Source of the DNA: Streptomyces viridiviolaceus
GTDB lineage: Bacteria > Actinomycetota > Actinomycetes > Streptomycetales > Streptomycetaceae
NCBI RefSeq assembly: GCF_014650995.1
Contig: NZ_BMWA01000024.1
Location: 1-64,000 of the forward strand
Direction of reading: 5' to 3'
Length of the DNA: 64,000 nt
Shown: positions 8,002-16,941 of the stretch, piece by piece
Layout: each line of letters starts with the position of its first letter
Position numbering within the stretch: the stretch's first letter is position 1
Notes under the pieces: model-generated
The model's input: the letters and a program-made list of their open reading frames with translations, nothing else
Database searches by the model: none
What the model was told of the DNA's origin: nothing
Made by a program: the position numbers and the translations under genes

Positions 8002-8745
8002 ATGCGACAAGAGGAGATCTGGGACGCACACGCTGCCCAGCGCTATGACACGCCCGGAGCCGGCATGTTCGCGCCCGAGGTCCTGGGTCCGGCCGTGGAC
8101 CGACTCGCCGAGCTCGCAGGGCAGGGAGCAGCGCTGGAGTTCGCGATCGGGACCGGCCGGGTAGCCGTCCCACTCGCCGGGCGAGGAGTTCCCGTCACCG
8201 GCATCGAGTTGTCCTTGCCGATGGTGGAGCAACTGCGCACCAAGGTGGACGCGGCGACGATCCCCGTGGTCATCGGCGACATGGCGACCGCTGTCGCCCC
8301 CGGGACGTACACCCTCGTCTACCTCGTCTACAACACGATCTCCAACCTGCTCACCCAGGCCGAGCAGGTCGAGTGCTTCCGTAACGCCGCCCGCCACCTC
8401 GAGCCCGGTGGCCGGTTCGTGGTCGAGCTCTGGGTACCCGAGCTGCGCAAGCTTCCGCCGGGCCAGAAGGCCACCGTCTGGCAGTCCGACCCCGGGTACA
8501 TCGGTCTGGACACCTACGACGTCTTGCGTCAGCACGTCGTGTCGCACCACTTCAGGTTCGACGAGACCGAGCAGGCGCAGCTGTTCCGCAGCCCGCACCG
8601 CTACATCTGGCCGGCCGAACTCGACCTCATGGCCCAGCTGGCGGGGTTCGAACCGGAGAGCAGGCACGCGGACTGGGCCGGCGCCGCGTTCACCGCCGAA
8701 TCACGTTCTCACGTGTCCGTCTACCGCATCCCGCCGACGCGATAG
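8002..8745 (+). CDS. Class I SAM-dependent methyltransferase
   Basis: The 247-residue protein has a Rossmann methyltransferase fold: motif I is ALEFAIGTGRVAVPLAGRG, motif II VTGIELSLPMVEQLR, motif III VVIGDMATAV, and the post-I acidic residue binds SAM. The family is common in streptomycetes (N-terminus IWDAHAAQRYD, C-terminal ESRSHVSVYRIP). Its methyl acceptor is unknown. The ATG at 8002 begins the conserved N-terminus; the much longer upstream frame is antisense to the DinB gene. It converges on another methyltransferase, with a hairpin between. Confidence 0.82.
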   Translation: MRQEEIWDAHAAQRYDTPGAGMFAPEVLGPAVDRLAELAGQGAALEFAIGTGRVAVPLAGRGVPVTGIELSLPMVEQLRTKVDAATIPVVIGDMATAVAPGTYTLVYLVYNTISNLLTQAEQVECFRNAARHLEPGGRFVVELWVPELRKLPPGQKATVWQSDPGYIGLDTYDVLRQHVVSHHFRFDETEQAQLFRSPHRYIWPAELDLMAQLAGFEPESRHADWAGAAFTAESRSHVSVYRIPPTR

Positions 8746-8774
8746 CCACCCACGGCGGGTCGGGACGACGGATC

Positions 8775-8808
8775 GCCCTGCTCCCCCTCGTGCGGGGCGG
8801 AGCAGGGC
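8775..8808. terminator. Bidirectional hairpin between convergent methyltransferase genes
   Basis: The arms GCCCTGCTCC and GGAGCAGGGC are perfectly complementary across a 14-base, itself GC-rich loop. It lies 29 bp after one stop and 21 bp after the other, so it can terminate transcription from both sides. Confidence 0.7.
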
Positions 8809-8829
8809 ATTGGTCGGTCCGTGCGCCGG

Positions 8830-9645
8830 TCAGGGCTTCCGGGCGAGTCCGCCGTGTTCGGCGATGACCTCCGAAGTGGGCGAACCGGGCTCCGGACGCC
8901 ACTGCGTGACCGGGACGACGCCGGGTTCGACGAGCTCCAAGCCGTCGAAGAACGTGGCGATCTCCTCGACGGTGCGGAGGTTGTACGGGACGGCGCCGCT
9001 GTTGTTGTAGGCGTCCTGAGCCTGCTCGAAGACCGGATCGACACCGCGTGATCCGTCGTTGACGGAAAGGTAACTGCCCGACGGCAGGCCGTCCATCAGC
9101 CTGGTGACGATGGAACGGGCCTGATCGTGGTCGGCGACGTGGCCCAGGATGTTGCTGAGGATCAGTGCTGTGGGCCGGCTGAGGTCGAGCGTCTCGGCGG
9201 CGGCCGCGAGGATGCGGTCCGGATCCGTCACGTCGGCATCGATGTAGGCGGTCGCGCCCTCGCGGGAGGAGTAGAGCAGCGCGCGGGCGTGCGCGAGGAC
9301 CATCGGGTCGTTGTCGACGTAGACGATCCGTGCATCGGGAGCGAGTCGCTGGGCGACCTCATGGGTGTTCTCGGCGGTCGGCAGGCCGGTGCCGACGTCC
9401 AGGAACTGCCGGATGCCCGCCTCGGAGACCAGATAGGCGATGTTGCGGCGCAGGAAGGCACGGCTGCTGCGGGCGATGGTGACGATCCCCGGGAAGACGG
9501 CGGTGTACTCGTCGCCGGCCTCCTCGTCGACGGGGTAGTTGTCCTTGCCGCCGAGCCAGTAGTTCCAGATACGGGCGGAGTGCGGCACCGAGGTGTCGAT
9601 CTTCTGGTGCGCCACCGGTTCGGGCGCCGTCGTGGGGTCGGTCAT
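8830..9645 (-). CDS. SAM-dependent methyltransferase, DUF574 family
   Basis: The 271-residue protein matches the actinobacterial S-adenosyl methyltransferase family PF04672: IDTSVPHSARIWNYWLGGKD, NYPVDEEAG, RQFLDVGTGLPT (SAM site), IVYVDNDPMVLAHARALL and the ending TSEVIAEHGGLARKP. Many copies occur in streptomycete genomes and their substrates are mostly unknown. The start at 9645 (MTDPTT) is chosen because the conserved region begins soon after; 12 extra upstream codons are possible. It appears monocistronic. Confidence 0.9.
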   Translation of the reverse strand: MTDPTTAPEPVAHQKIDTSVPHSARIWNYWLGGKDNYPVDEEAGDEYTAVFPGIVTIARSSRAFLRRNIAYLVSEAGIRQFLDVGTGLPTAENTHEVAQRLAPDARIVYVDNDPMVLAHARALLYSSREGATAYIDADVTDPDRILAAAAETLDLSRPTALILSNILGHVADHDQARSIVTRLMDGLPSGSYLSVNDGSRGVDPVFEQAQDAYNNSGAVPYNLRTVEEIATFFDGLELVEPGVVPVTQWRPEPGSPTSEVIAEHGGLARKP

Positions 9646-9967
9646 GAGTCGTGTCCGTCTTTCAGCCGAGGCGTGGATCATTCAAGGCACAACCTACGTC
9701 CGAACGACCTTCGCGCGCCCATCAGTTCGCGTTTCCGCGCACGGCCGGTCTCCGCACCGTGCGCTCGCGCCCCTCCGCGGGGTGGACGGCTCCCCGCGCA
9801 CCTGGGACTTCGGCGTCGCCCCACTCGACGGGTGGTGCGTTCACACCGACGGACGCGTCCGACGTGGTGGCCGGCCCGACGTGGGTCGAGGTGACGAAGC
9901 CGCAGCCTGGCGGCGACCTGCGTCTGACGACGAGCGGCCGGTCAGCCTACGGGCGAAAGTGGTGACC

Positions 9968-10930
9968 ATGAACCGTCACCGACGCCCACCCCGCCGGGCC
10001 CCATGGATCGCGGGCGGCGCCGCCGTGCTCGTCCTCGGCGGCATCGGCGTGTGGGTGTTGGTCGCCCCGGACGGCGGAGAACCCGAACCCGTGCCGTCGG
10101 CCTCCGCCGACCTGTCCCTGCCGACTCCGGCCCCGCTGCCGTCCTCGACGCCCACCCTTACGCCGACGGCATCGAGCACCGCACGGCCGAGGCCGAGCGG
10201 GACCCGGGAGTCCGCGTCGACCGAGACGGCCGGCCCACGGCAACCGGCTCCGCCCAGCGCTCGGGCGTCGCGCCCCGGCACCACGGCTGCCCCGCGGACC
10301 GCACGGACGCCCACAGGGTCGCCCCGCCCGTCCACACCGCCCCGCCCCAGCGAGGCAACCGGCAGACCGGTACCCGTACCGTCGCGCACCCGCACCGTGG
10401 TGACCCCACGGTCCACGGAACCACCACTGACGGCGCCCCACGCCACCAGAGCGACACCCGAGCCGCTCCCCCCGCCCTCCCGCCCCCGCACCACAACCAG
10501 CCCACCGACGACACAACCGCCGGGACCGACACCCCACCCCACCGAAGCAATACCCCGGCCCGTCGCCCCGTCCTCCCGCGCCCGCACCACCATCACACCA
10601 CCGACCGCACAACCGCCGATGACGACACCCCATGCCACCGGAGCGACACCCGACCCCGTACCGAAACCGCCCAGTGCGTCGGCCCCACGGCCCCCCACAC
10701 GGAAGTCCGCGTCCCCTGCACCGACACCGAGCGGCAGCAAAGCGGCTCCCACGACGTGGTACACCTCCTCGACCGCGCTGGCCGCCGCCCGGCGGATGGC
10801 CGCCGCGGAGGTGGTGGGCGATCCCGCCTGCTCCGTGGCCGCCGTCGGGCAGCTGGATCCGAACCTGCTGCCGCAGGCCGCCCGCATCGGCGTCGGGCAG
10901 AGCGGCCGCTACACCTGCCTCATCGTCTGA
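9968..10930 (+). CDS. Membrane-anchored Pro/Thr-rich protein with tandem repeats
   Basis: The 320-residue protein has a short basic N-terminus, a membrane segment at about 15-34 (AGGAAVLVLGGIGVWVLV), then some 215 residues of low complexity made of Pro, Thr, Ser, Ala and Arg. Residues 134-229 are three 32-residue tandem repeats. The ordered C-terminus (about 262-320, TTWYTSSTALAAARRMAAAE ... QSGRYTCLIV) has two Cys residues and looks like a small extracytoplasmic domain. The architecture suggests a domain held away from the membrane by a wall-spanning stalk. Function unknown. The ATG at 9968 (or GTG at 9962) is preferred to the longer frame. The 3' end overlaps the convergent amidohydrolase by 11 bp. 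Confidence 0.72.
   Translation: MNRHRRPPRRAPWIAGGAAVLVLGGIGVWVLVAPDGGEPEPVPSASADLSLPTPAPLPSSTPTLTPTASSTARPRPSGTRESASTETAGPRQPAPPSARASRPGTTAAPRTARTPTGSPRPSTPPRPSEATGRPVPVPSRTRTVVTPRSTEPPLTAPHATRATPEPLPPPSRPRTTTSPPTTQPPGPTPHPTEAIPRPVAPSSRARTTITPPTAQPPMTTPHATGATPDPVPKPPSASAPRPPTRKSASPAPTPSGSKAAPTTWYTSSTALAAARRMAAAEVVGDPACSVAAVGQLDPNLLPQAARIGVGQSGRYTCLIV
10367..10654 (+). repeat. Three tandem 96-bp repeats inside the Pro/Thr-rich gene
   Basis: The units encode residues 134-165, 166-197 and 198-229. Each starts P(V/L)..PSR.RT and ends .PH.T.A.P, for example PSRPRTTTSPPTTQPP and PSSRARTTITPPTAQPP. They have diverged but keep length and phase, so the protein frame has been maintained during expansion. 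Confidence 0.75.
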
Positions 10931-12176
10931 GGTCAGCCGTCGGCATCCAGGCGCGGGCCGCGGAGACGAGGGCCTTGATGCCGGTGGTCAGGGTGGGTTC
11001 GATCACGGGGGCGTAGTGGGGGGAATGGTTGGACGGAAGGCTGCGCGCGATGCGTTCGATGCCTTCGAAGTCCCGGGCGTGCGCGAAGGCCGCCGGATCC
11101 GCTCCGCCGAGCAGCCAGTAGACGCACGGGGCGTCCGCCGCGTCCGCCAGGATGCCGACGTCTTCGCTGCCGGTGACCGGGCCGGGATCCACGACCAGAC
11201 CGGGGCCGAGGACGGTGGCGAAGGCCTGCTGGGTGAAGGTGCAGGCTTCCGGGTCGTTGTGGACGGCGGGAAACGATTCCGCCACGGTGATCTCCGGCTC
11301 GCGGGGAGCGCCGGAGGCTGCGGACTCGGCCCGGACGATGCGTTCGACGGCGGACAGGACGGCGTCCCGTACGGCCGCGTCGAAGGTGCGGACGCTGAGG
11401 TGCATCTCGGCCCGGTCCGCGATGATGTTCCCGCGGGTGCCGGCGTGCAGGGCCCCGACCGTCACGACGGCTGTGGAGGAGCCGGCCACTTCGCGCGAGA
11501 CGATGCCCTGGAGGCGCATCACGGTCGCCGATGCCATGAGGACGGGGTCGACGGTGACTTCCGGACGTGATCCGTGTCCGCCCAGGCCGTGGAGCACGAC
11601 GGACAGGGAGTCCGAGGCGGCGAACGCGGGACCGGGGCACAGCCCGAGGAATCCGGCCGGCAGCGGTGCCACGTGCTGGCCCAGGACGACGTCCGGCTTG
11701 CCGAAGCGGTCGTACAGGCCGTCGTCGACCATCGCCTGCGCACCGCGGCCGGTCTCCTCCGCGGGCTGGAAGACGAGCATGGCGGTGCCGCTCCAGGCAA
11801 ACCGCTCTCCGGCCAGTTCGGCCGCTGCTCCGAGGAGGCAGGTGACGTGCATGTCGTGGCCGCAGGCGTGCATGAGGGGCACGGTCGTGCCGTCGCTGTC
11901 GGTGCCGTGGGCGATGCTGGCGTAGGGCAGGCCGGTCCGTTCCCGCACCGGAAGGGCGTCCATGTCGGCTCGTAGGAGGACCGTGGGCCCGTCGCCGTTG
12001 CGCAGCAGGCCCACGACTCCCGTGCCGCCGACCCCGGTCGCGGTGTCGTACCCCAGGGCGCGCAGCCGGTCGGCGACGATCGCTGCGGTGCGTGTCTCCT
12101 GGAAGGCGAGTTCGGGGTGCGCATGGAGGTCGCGGTAGACGGACGCGAGATCCGTCGCCGTGGTTGCTGCCGGCAT
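10920..12176 (-). CDS. M20-family amidohydrolase (hippurate-hydrolase-like)
   Basis: The 418-residue protein matches the M20D peptidase/amidohydrolase group, which hydrolyses N-acyl amino acids such as hippurate or N-acetyl amino acids with a two-metal centre. Metal ligands are visible in LRADMDALPV, HACGHDMHVT, FQPAEETGRGA, LGQHVAPLP and NHSPHYAP. The small dimerisation domain (about 180-290) is complete. No signal peptide is visible, so it is probably cytoplasmic. The exact acyl substrate cannot be read from the sequence. It ends convergently in the Pro/Thr-rich gene. Confidence 0.9.
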   Translation of the reverse strand: MPAATTATDLASVYRDLHAHPELAFQETRTAAIVADRLRALGYDTATGVGGTGVVGLLRNGDGPTVLLRADMDALPVRERTGLPYASIAHGTDSDGTTVPLMHACGHDMHVTCLLGAAAELAGERFAWSGTAMLVFQPAEETGRGAQAMVDDGLYDRFGKPDVVLGQHVAPLPAGFLGLCPGPAFAASDSLSVVLHGLGGHGSRPEVTVDPVLMASATVMRLQGIVSREVAGSSTAVVTVGALHAGTRGNIIADRAEMHLSVRTFDAAVRDAVLSAVERIVRAESAASGAPREPEITVAESFPAVHNDPEACTFTQQAFATVLGPGLVVDPGPVTGSEDVGILADAADAPCVYWLLGGADPAAFAHARDFEGIERIARSLPSNHSPHYAPVIEPTLTTGIKALVSAARAWMPTADLRR

Positions 12177-12336
12177 TCGTGTCTCCCCAGGCTCGAGGTG
12201 GTCTCAGTGGTCCGGGGGCAGGTGGACGTCTGCCCTGACGCATTGCCGGTACTGTTCGCAGGTTTCACCTCATACCATCACGAAGCGCCGGGCGCACGGC
12301 CTGCGACCGCACGCCCGGCGCCCCGCAGGCCGGTGC

Positions 12337-14577
12337 TCAGCCGGCACCCTCCGCTGCCGTCCGGGAGGGGCCGGGCAGGGCGTCGCGCACAGCGGTGGCC
12401 AGCTCCACGGGGTCGCCCGAGGCCTTGACGGGGTAGCCGTCGTGCTGCCGGTTCCAGGCGTTCTCGACCGTGAACCAGTCGATCGCGACCGGCGCCCGGC
12501 CGGTGACCAGAGCGGTCTCGAGGGAGTCGAGGTACTTCGTCCAGCGCATCGCGTAGAAGTCGGAGACCAGCCCGGACCACTCCCGGTTGGCGTAGTCCCG
12601 CAGACCGCCCGAGTCGCTGCCGGAGCGGTGGCCCCAGGTGGTGAGGATCGAGCGGGCGTCGAACTCGGCGGTGGCCCTCTCCGCCTTGGTGGTGCCCCAG
12701 GACTTGGCGTCCTCCAGCCACGGGCCGAGGAGGAACCGGGCGTCGGTGGCGAGCAGTTCGTCCAGCAGGGCGAGGTCGCTCTTCCACTCCAAGGCCCGCT
12801 CCCGGAAGCGGGGCAGGTCCTTGGCGTCGTAGGCGGCCTTGATCTGTGGGAGCAGGGTCCGGCTCCGGTTGGCCAGCGCCTGACGGGCGACGTCGACCAG
12901 GTCGAAGCGGTAGGCGTCGGTGGTGCGCAGTGCCGGTGCGACCTTCAGCAGCTCGATCAGCGCCTGGTGCACCGTACTCGGGTCGTAGCGCATCGCGCCG
13001 GGACTCCAGCTGGCCGCGTTGGTGGCGGTCAGCCGGGGACGGGCGGTGAAGAGACTGTCCTGCGCCTCGCTCCAGCTGCCGGACGGGGTGCTGTACGGGC
13101 CGCTGCGCAGCAGCTCCCACGCCTTGGCGGCATGTGGGTCGGCACCGCCGTAGCGGCGTTCCGCGTACTGGGCGAACCATGCCTCGTGGTCCACCGGCCC
13201 CGTGCGCCAGGCCAGTTCGGTGAACAGCTCGTAGGCGACGGGATTGCCGCCGGTGCCTTCCGGCAGATAGGCGATGCCCGACAGGGAGCTGCCGGGCTTG
13301 GTGCGCCATTGATCAAAGCGTTCGGCCCAGACGGCGGTGTTGGCGCCGATCGTGGTGTGGCCACCGAAGTTGGGGATCGTGCCGAACGCGTAGGGCGCGC
13401 CGTGCCAGGCGGCTTCTCGGTCGAGGCCGTCGTAGCGGTCGGAGAGGCCGTCGACGATGAGCAGCTTGCTCTTGTCGACGGCGTCGATCAGCTGCGTCGA
13501 GGGGTTGTTCTGCCAGCCGATCAGCGTCCAGACGGCACCGGGGTGCGCGGTCTGGAGCGCGTTCATCACGGCCTCGGCGGCGTCCGGGACGGGCACGTCC
13601 CCCGGTCGTCCGCCCTCGTGCAGCAGGTCCATCTTGTACATCGTGGAGTCGCCGAACAGTTCACGCTGGTGCCGGTAGAACGAGGCGGCGACCTTGGGGA
13701 ACATCTCGCTGCGCGGGTCGAGCCAGTCGGGCCGCTCGAAGCCGACCCAGTCGCCCTGCGGGACGACCGGACCGGTCGGGTTCTTCTCCGTGAACTTCGG
13801 GGGCACCGTGCCGTAGTAGCCGGGCAGCACCGGGGTCATGCCCAGCCGGCGCAGGCGGTCCGCGATCCTGCGGCCGAGTTCCGCCCGCTCCTTCAGGAGC
13901 CGCTCGGAGACCGGGCCGCCGAAGCCGGACATGTTCTGCATCAGCCACCACGGCTGGTGCGCGGGCCCCGGAATCCAGGACCTGAGCTCGTCCTTGGAGT
14001 AGCCGAACTCCTGGAGGGTCTCGTAGTAGACGGCGTCGGCGCCCATCTGGACGAAGACCTCGTTCACTCCGTGCAGGGCGAGGAGATCGATCTGCCTCTC
14101 GTAGGAGGCCCAGTCGCGATATGCGCCGGAATAGCCGTCGTCGGTGTCGTTCAGCGCGAAGCGGTGCGGCACCGATGCGTCCTTGCGGACGGTGCCGGCG
14201 GGAGCGGGCAGGGTGCGGGGCAGCCTGGCCGTGCTCGCGCCGGGCCACCCGATGTCCACCTTGGCGGTGTACTTCAGGTACCAGTTGACGCCGCTGAGGA
14301 TCACCGCGGGGCTGGTGCCCTGGACGCGTACGTCGCCGGCGCCGCCGGAGACGGTGAAGTAGTCACCGGTCTCGGGACGGCTCACCGGGACGAGGGTGAA
14401 CTGCGAGACGTGGCGCGGCAGCAGCCGGGCGAGCGCTGCCTCGGCTGGTCGGGCGGTGAAGGGCGGCTTGCCCGGTGGAGCGGTCGTCGCGGTGGCGGGG
14501 ACGCGACCCAGGCCCGTGGCGAGAAGAGCGAGGACGGTGGCTGCGCAGAGGGCAGCCCAGGTTCTGAGGCTTCTCAC
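12337..14577 (-). CDS. Secreted alpha-N-acetylglucosaminidase (GH89)
   Basis: The 746-residue protein has a signal peptide (residues 1-31, ending near ATATTAP) and the three-domain NAGLU layout: small N-terminal domain (about 40-125), catalytic barrel (KYTAKVDIGWPG, LALHGVNEVFVQMGADAVYY, MTPVLPGYYGTVPPKF, MDLLHEGGRPGD, GTIPNFGGHTTIG, YLPEGTGGNP) and a C-terminal helical domain. Glu in LLHEGG and in LPEGTG align with the two catalytic acids of GH89. The enzyme releases terminal alpha-linked GlcNAc, here probably from environmental glycans. It has no carbohydrate-binding module. The long forward frame across this gene is its antisense shadow. Confidence 0.92.
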   Translation of the reverse strand: MRSLRTWAALCAATVLALLATGLGRVPATATTAPPGKPPFTARPAEAALARLLPRHVSQFTLVPVSRPETGDYFTVSGGAGDVRVQGTSPAVILSGVNWYLKYTAKVDIGWPGASTARLPRTLPAPAGTVRKDASVPHRFALNDTDDGYSGAYRDWASYERQIDLLALHGVNEVFVQMGADAVYYETLQEFGYSKDELRSWIPGPAHQPWWLMQNMSGFGGPVSERLLKERAELGRRIADRLRRLGMTPVLPGYYGTVPPKFTEKNPTGPVVPQGDWVGFERPDWLDPRSEMFPKVAASFYRHQRELFGDSTMYKMDLLHEGGRPGDVPVPDAAEAVMNALQTAHPGAVWTLIGWQNNPSTQLIDAVDKSKLLIVDGLSDRYDGLDREAAWHGAPYAFGTIPNFGGHTTIGANTAVWAERFDQWRTKPGSSLSGIAYLPEGTGGNPVAYELFTELAWRTGPVDHEAWFAQYAERRYGGADPHAAKAWELLRSGPYSTPSGSWSEAQDSLFTARPRLTATNAASWSPGAMRYDPSTVHQALIELLKVAPALRTTDAYRFDLVDVARQALANRSRTLLPQIKAAYDAKDLPRFRERALEWKSDLALLDELLATDARFLLGPWLEDAKSWGTTKAERATAEFDARSILTTWGHRSGSDSGGLRDYANREWSGLVSDFYAMRWTKYLDSLETALVTGRAPVAIDWFTVENAWNRQHDGYPVKASGDPVELATAVRDALPGPSRTAAEGAG

Positions 14578-14945
14578 TGGTCACCTCAAGGGGAGTCGTT
14601 GACGACGCGTCCGTCAATTGGGCGGGAGTGACGTCCGCTCAGTCAAGCGGTGCGACGCGCCGGTTGTGGTTGCGTGCGGTGACCGGCGAGCGGGAGAGCC
14701 GGCGGCACGTCAGACGTTCCGCGGGAGCCGTCGGCCGCCGCGCCGACCGGCCCGGCGGCGTCCACCGCGGCGCGGGCGGCACGTCGAACGGCCGGCGGGC
14801 GCGGCCCGGACGGTGCAGCCGTCGCACCCGGCGCATGCGCTCGACACCGGCCGAAGCCGATCTGGCGGCCCGGCGGGATCACGAGCATTCCCGCAGGTGG
14901 GGACGGTGTGGGCCACGATGTCGGCGATCGGCCTAGGGTGGGGAC
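14578..14945. other. Divergent intergenic region between GH89 and CapA-like genes
   Basis: This 368-bp stretch holds no supported gene. It should carry the promoters of both flanking genes. The only clear element is a TAGGGT -10 box at 14934-14939 directly before the capA-like ATG. No obvious operator was seen on the GH89 side. Confidence 0.5.
14934..14939 (+). promoter_or_regulatory. -10 box of a probable leaderless transcript (capA-like gene)
   Basis: TAGGGT ends six bases before the ATG at 14946, so transcription would start at or next to the start codon. Leaderless mRNAs are common in streptomycetes. No good -35 was identified. Confidence 0.5.
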
Positions 14946-16073
14946 ATGGGCACCAGCGTGGTGACACTGTTCCTGTGCGGTGACGTGATGCTCGGGCGCG
15001 GCGTCGACCAGATCCTCCCGCACCCCGGTGACCCGGAGCTGCGGGAGGACTACGTACGGAACGCACGGTCGTACGTGGAGCTCGCGGAGCGGGCCGCCGG
15101 TCCGATACCCGCGCCCGTCAGCCCTTCGTGGCCGTGGGGCGAGGCACTGAAGGTGCTGGAGCGAGCCGCCCCGGAAGTCCGGATCCTCAATCTGGAGACC
15201 GCGATCACGAGCGACGGGGAGTTCGCACACGGCAAGGCGGTGCACTATCGGATGCACCCGGCCAATCTGCCCGCCCTGTCGGTGGCCCGGCCCGACGTCT
15301 GCGTGCTGGCCAACAATCACGTACTGGACTTCGGCCGCGGCGGCCTGATCGAGACACTCGACGCGTTGTCCCGGGCCGGCCTGCGGGTGGCCGGAGCCGG
15401 GCAGGACGCCGTGGCGGCCCGCGCACCGGCCGTGGTCCCCGTGGGCCCGGCCGTCCGGGTCCTGGTCTTCGCCATCGGCATGTCCTCCAGTGGCATCCCG
15501 CCGAGTTGGGCGGCCACCGAGGAGCAGGCCGGACTCGCCTACGTACCCGCGCCGACCGCTGCGGCGGCCGAGTCCCTGGTCCGGCGCGTACAGCAGGTGA
15601 AACGACCCGGCGACATCGCGGTCGTGTCCGTCCACTGGGGATCCAACTGGGGTTATCACGTGCCCCAGGCGCAGGTCCGCTTCGCCCACACGCTGGTGGA
15701 CGGTGGCGTCGACATCGTCCACGGACACTCGTCGCACCACCCACGCCCCGTCGAGGTGTACCGCGACCGGCTGATCCTGCACGGCTGCGGGGACTTCATC
15801 GACGACTACGAGGGCATCGGCGGTTACGAGGAGTACCGCGACGACCTCCGCCTCGCCCACCTGGTCTCGGTGAGGGCCGACACCGGCCGGTTGGCCGCCG
15901 TGCGCATCGTGCCGTTGCTGGCCCGGCGGATGCGGCTGGAACCAGCGCCGGACGAGGACCGTGCCTGGCTGCGCGCGACGCTCGCCAGGATCAGCGACGG
16001 CGTGGACGTGGCTCTCGGCCCCGCCGGAACGCTCACGCTCGCCTGGCCCCACGGCACGCGCAGCGACCGGTGA
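14946..16073 (+). CDS. CapA-family (poly-gamma-glutamate capsule type) metallophosphatase-like protein
   Basis: The 375-residue protein is a PGA_cap/CapA family member with the metal-site motifs GDVMLGRGVDQ, LNLETAIT, LANNHVLDFGRGG, SVHWGSNWGYHVP and HGHSSHHPRPVEVY, in the calcineurin-like order. Family members act in poly-gamma-glutamate capsule production in bacilli; in actinomycetes without capB/C the role is unclear, and none of those partners is here. There is no signal peptide. The start is fixed by the overlapping -10 box and by the family N-terminus. Confidence 0.85.
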   Translation: MGTSVVTLFLCGDVMLGRGVDQILPHPGDPELREDYVRNARSYVELAERAAGPIPAPVSPSWPWGEALKVLERAAPEVRILNLETAITSDGEFAHGKAVHYRMHPANLPALSVARPDVCVLANNHVLDFGRGGLIETLDALSRAGLRVAGAGQDAVAARAPAVVPVGPAVRVLVFAIGMSSSGIPPSWAATEEQAGLAYVPAPTAAAAESLVRRVQQVKRPGDIAVVSVHWGSNWGYHVPQAQVRFAHTLVDGGVDIVHGHSSHHPRPVEVYRDRLILHGCGDFIDDYEGIGGYEEYRDDLRLAHLVSVRADTGRLAAVRIVPLLARRMRLEPAPDEDRAWLRATLARISDGVDVALGPAGTLTLAWPHGTRSDR

Positions 16074-16103
16074 GCGACGGGAGAAAGCACGGCACCAGGC
16101 CCG

Positions 16104-16754
16104 TCACCCGTGGTGCAGGTGGTCACGGAACCAGTCGGCGGCGGCCGCGGCGACCTCTGCCAGAGCGCCGGGCTCCGGGAAGAGGTGGGTCGCGCCGGGC
16201 ACCACGTGGGTGGCATGGGGTGCGGACAGTGCTTCGGCGGCCTCGCGGTTCAGGTCGAGGACCGTCTCGTCGTTGCCGCCGACGATGAGCAGGACCGGGG
16301 CTCTGACCAGGGGCAGCGCATCGCCGGCCAGGTCCGGCCGCCCGCCCCGGGACACGACCGCGGCCACTGTTCCCGGTCGCTCGGCCGCCGCGACCAGGGC
16401 CGCGGCCGCTCCCGTGCTCGCGCCGAACAGGCCCACGGGAAGATCCGCGGTGTCCGGCCGTTGCCCCGACCAGTCGATCGCGTCGGCCAGCCGCCCGGCC
16501 AGCAACGCGATGTCGAAGCGGTGCTCTGCTGTCACCGCGTCCACGCGGTCTTCCTGCTCGGTGAGCAGGTCCATCAGCAGCGTGCCGAACCCGGCCCGTT
16601 GCAATTCGTGGGCGACCGCGCGGTTGCGGGGGCTGAGACGTGAGCTACCGCTGCCGTGCGCGAACAACACCAGCCCGCCTGCCCCGGGCGGGATCTCCAG
16701 GTCACCAGCCAGGTCAGCCTGTCCCGAGGGGACAACCACCGATTCCGAAACCAT
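16104..16754 (-). CDS. Dienelactone-hydrolase-like alpha/beta hydrolase
   Basis: The 216-residue protein has an alpha/beta-hydrolase core: LVLFAHGSGSS (oxyanion region), nucleophile Ser in VGLFGASTGAAAAL, Asp in LIVGGNDETVLDL and His in VVPGATHLFPEPG. It belongs to the short DLH-like group often fused to or neighbouring phosphoribosyltransferases in actinobacteria. No such partner is present. The substrate is unknown. It converges on the capA-like gene and is divergent from the copper oxidase. Confidence 0.82.
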   Translation of the reverse strand: MVSESVVVPSGQADLAGDLEIPPGAGGLVLFAHGSGSSRLSPRNRAVAHELQRAGFGTLLMDLLTEQEDRVDAVTAEHRFDIALLAGRLADAIDWSGQRPDTADLPVGLFGASTGAAAALVAAAERPGTVAAVVSRGGRPDLAGDALPLVRAPVLLIVGGNDETVLDLNREAAEALSAPHATHVVPGATHLFPEPGALAEVAAAAADWFRDHLHHG

Positions 16755-16941
16755 ATGCCGTCATCCCTCTGGTTCCGTCCGACGAGCCGTACGAGTACCC
16801 CGTCAGGCAGCCCGACACCGATCGCGGCGCCCTTCGGTCACCGTACGGGTGCTGGGACCGGGCCCCGTAGGGGACATGGCAGGGGCGGCTCAGGGCGGCT
16901 CCCGGATGTTCGCGGCACCCCTGGACCGAGATCGTCTGGGT

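Noticed and set aside
12160..14631. 823-codon forward open frame
   Set aside because: Exactly antisense to the GH89 gene, whose catalytic motifs are intact.
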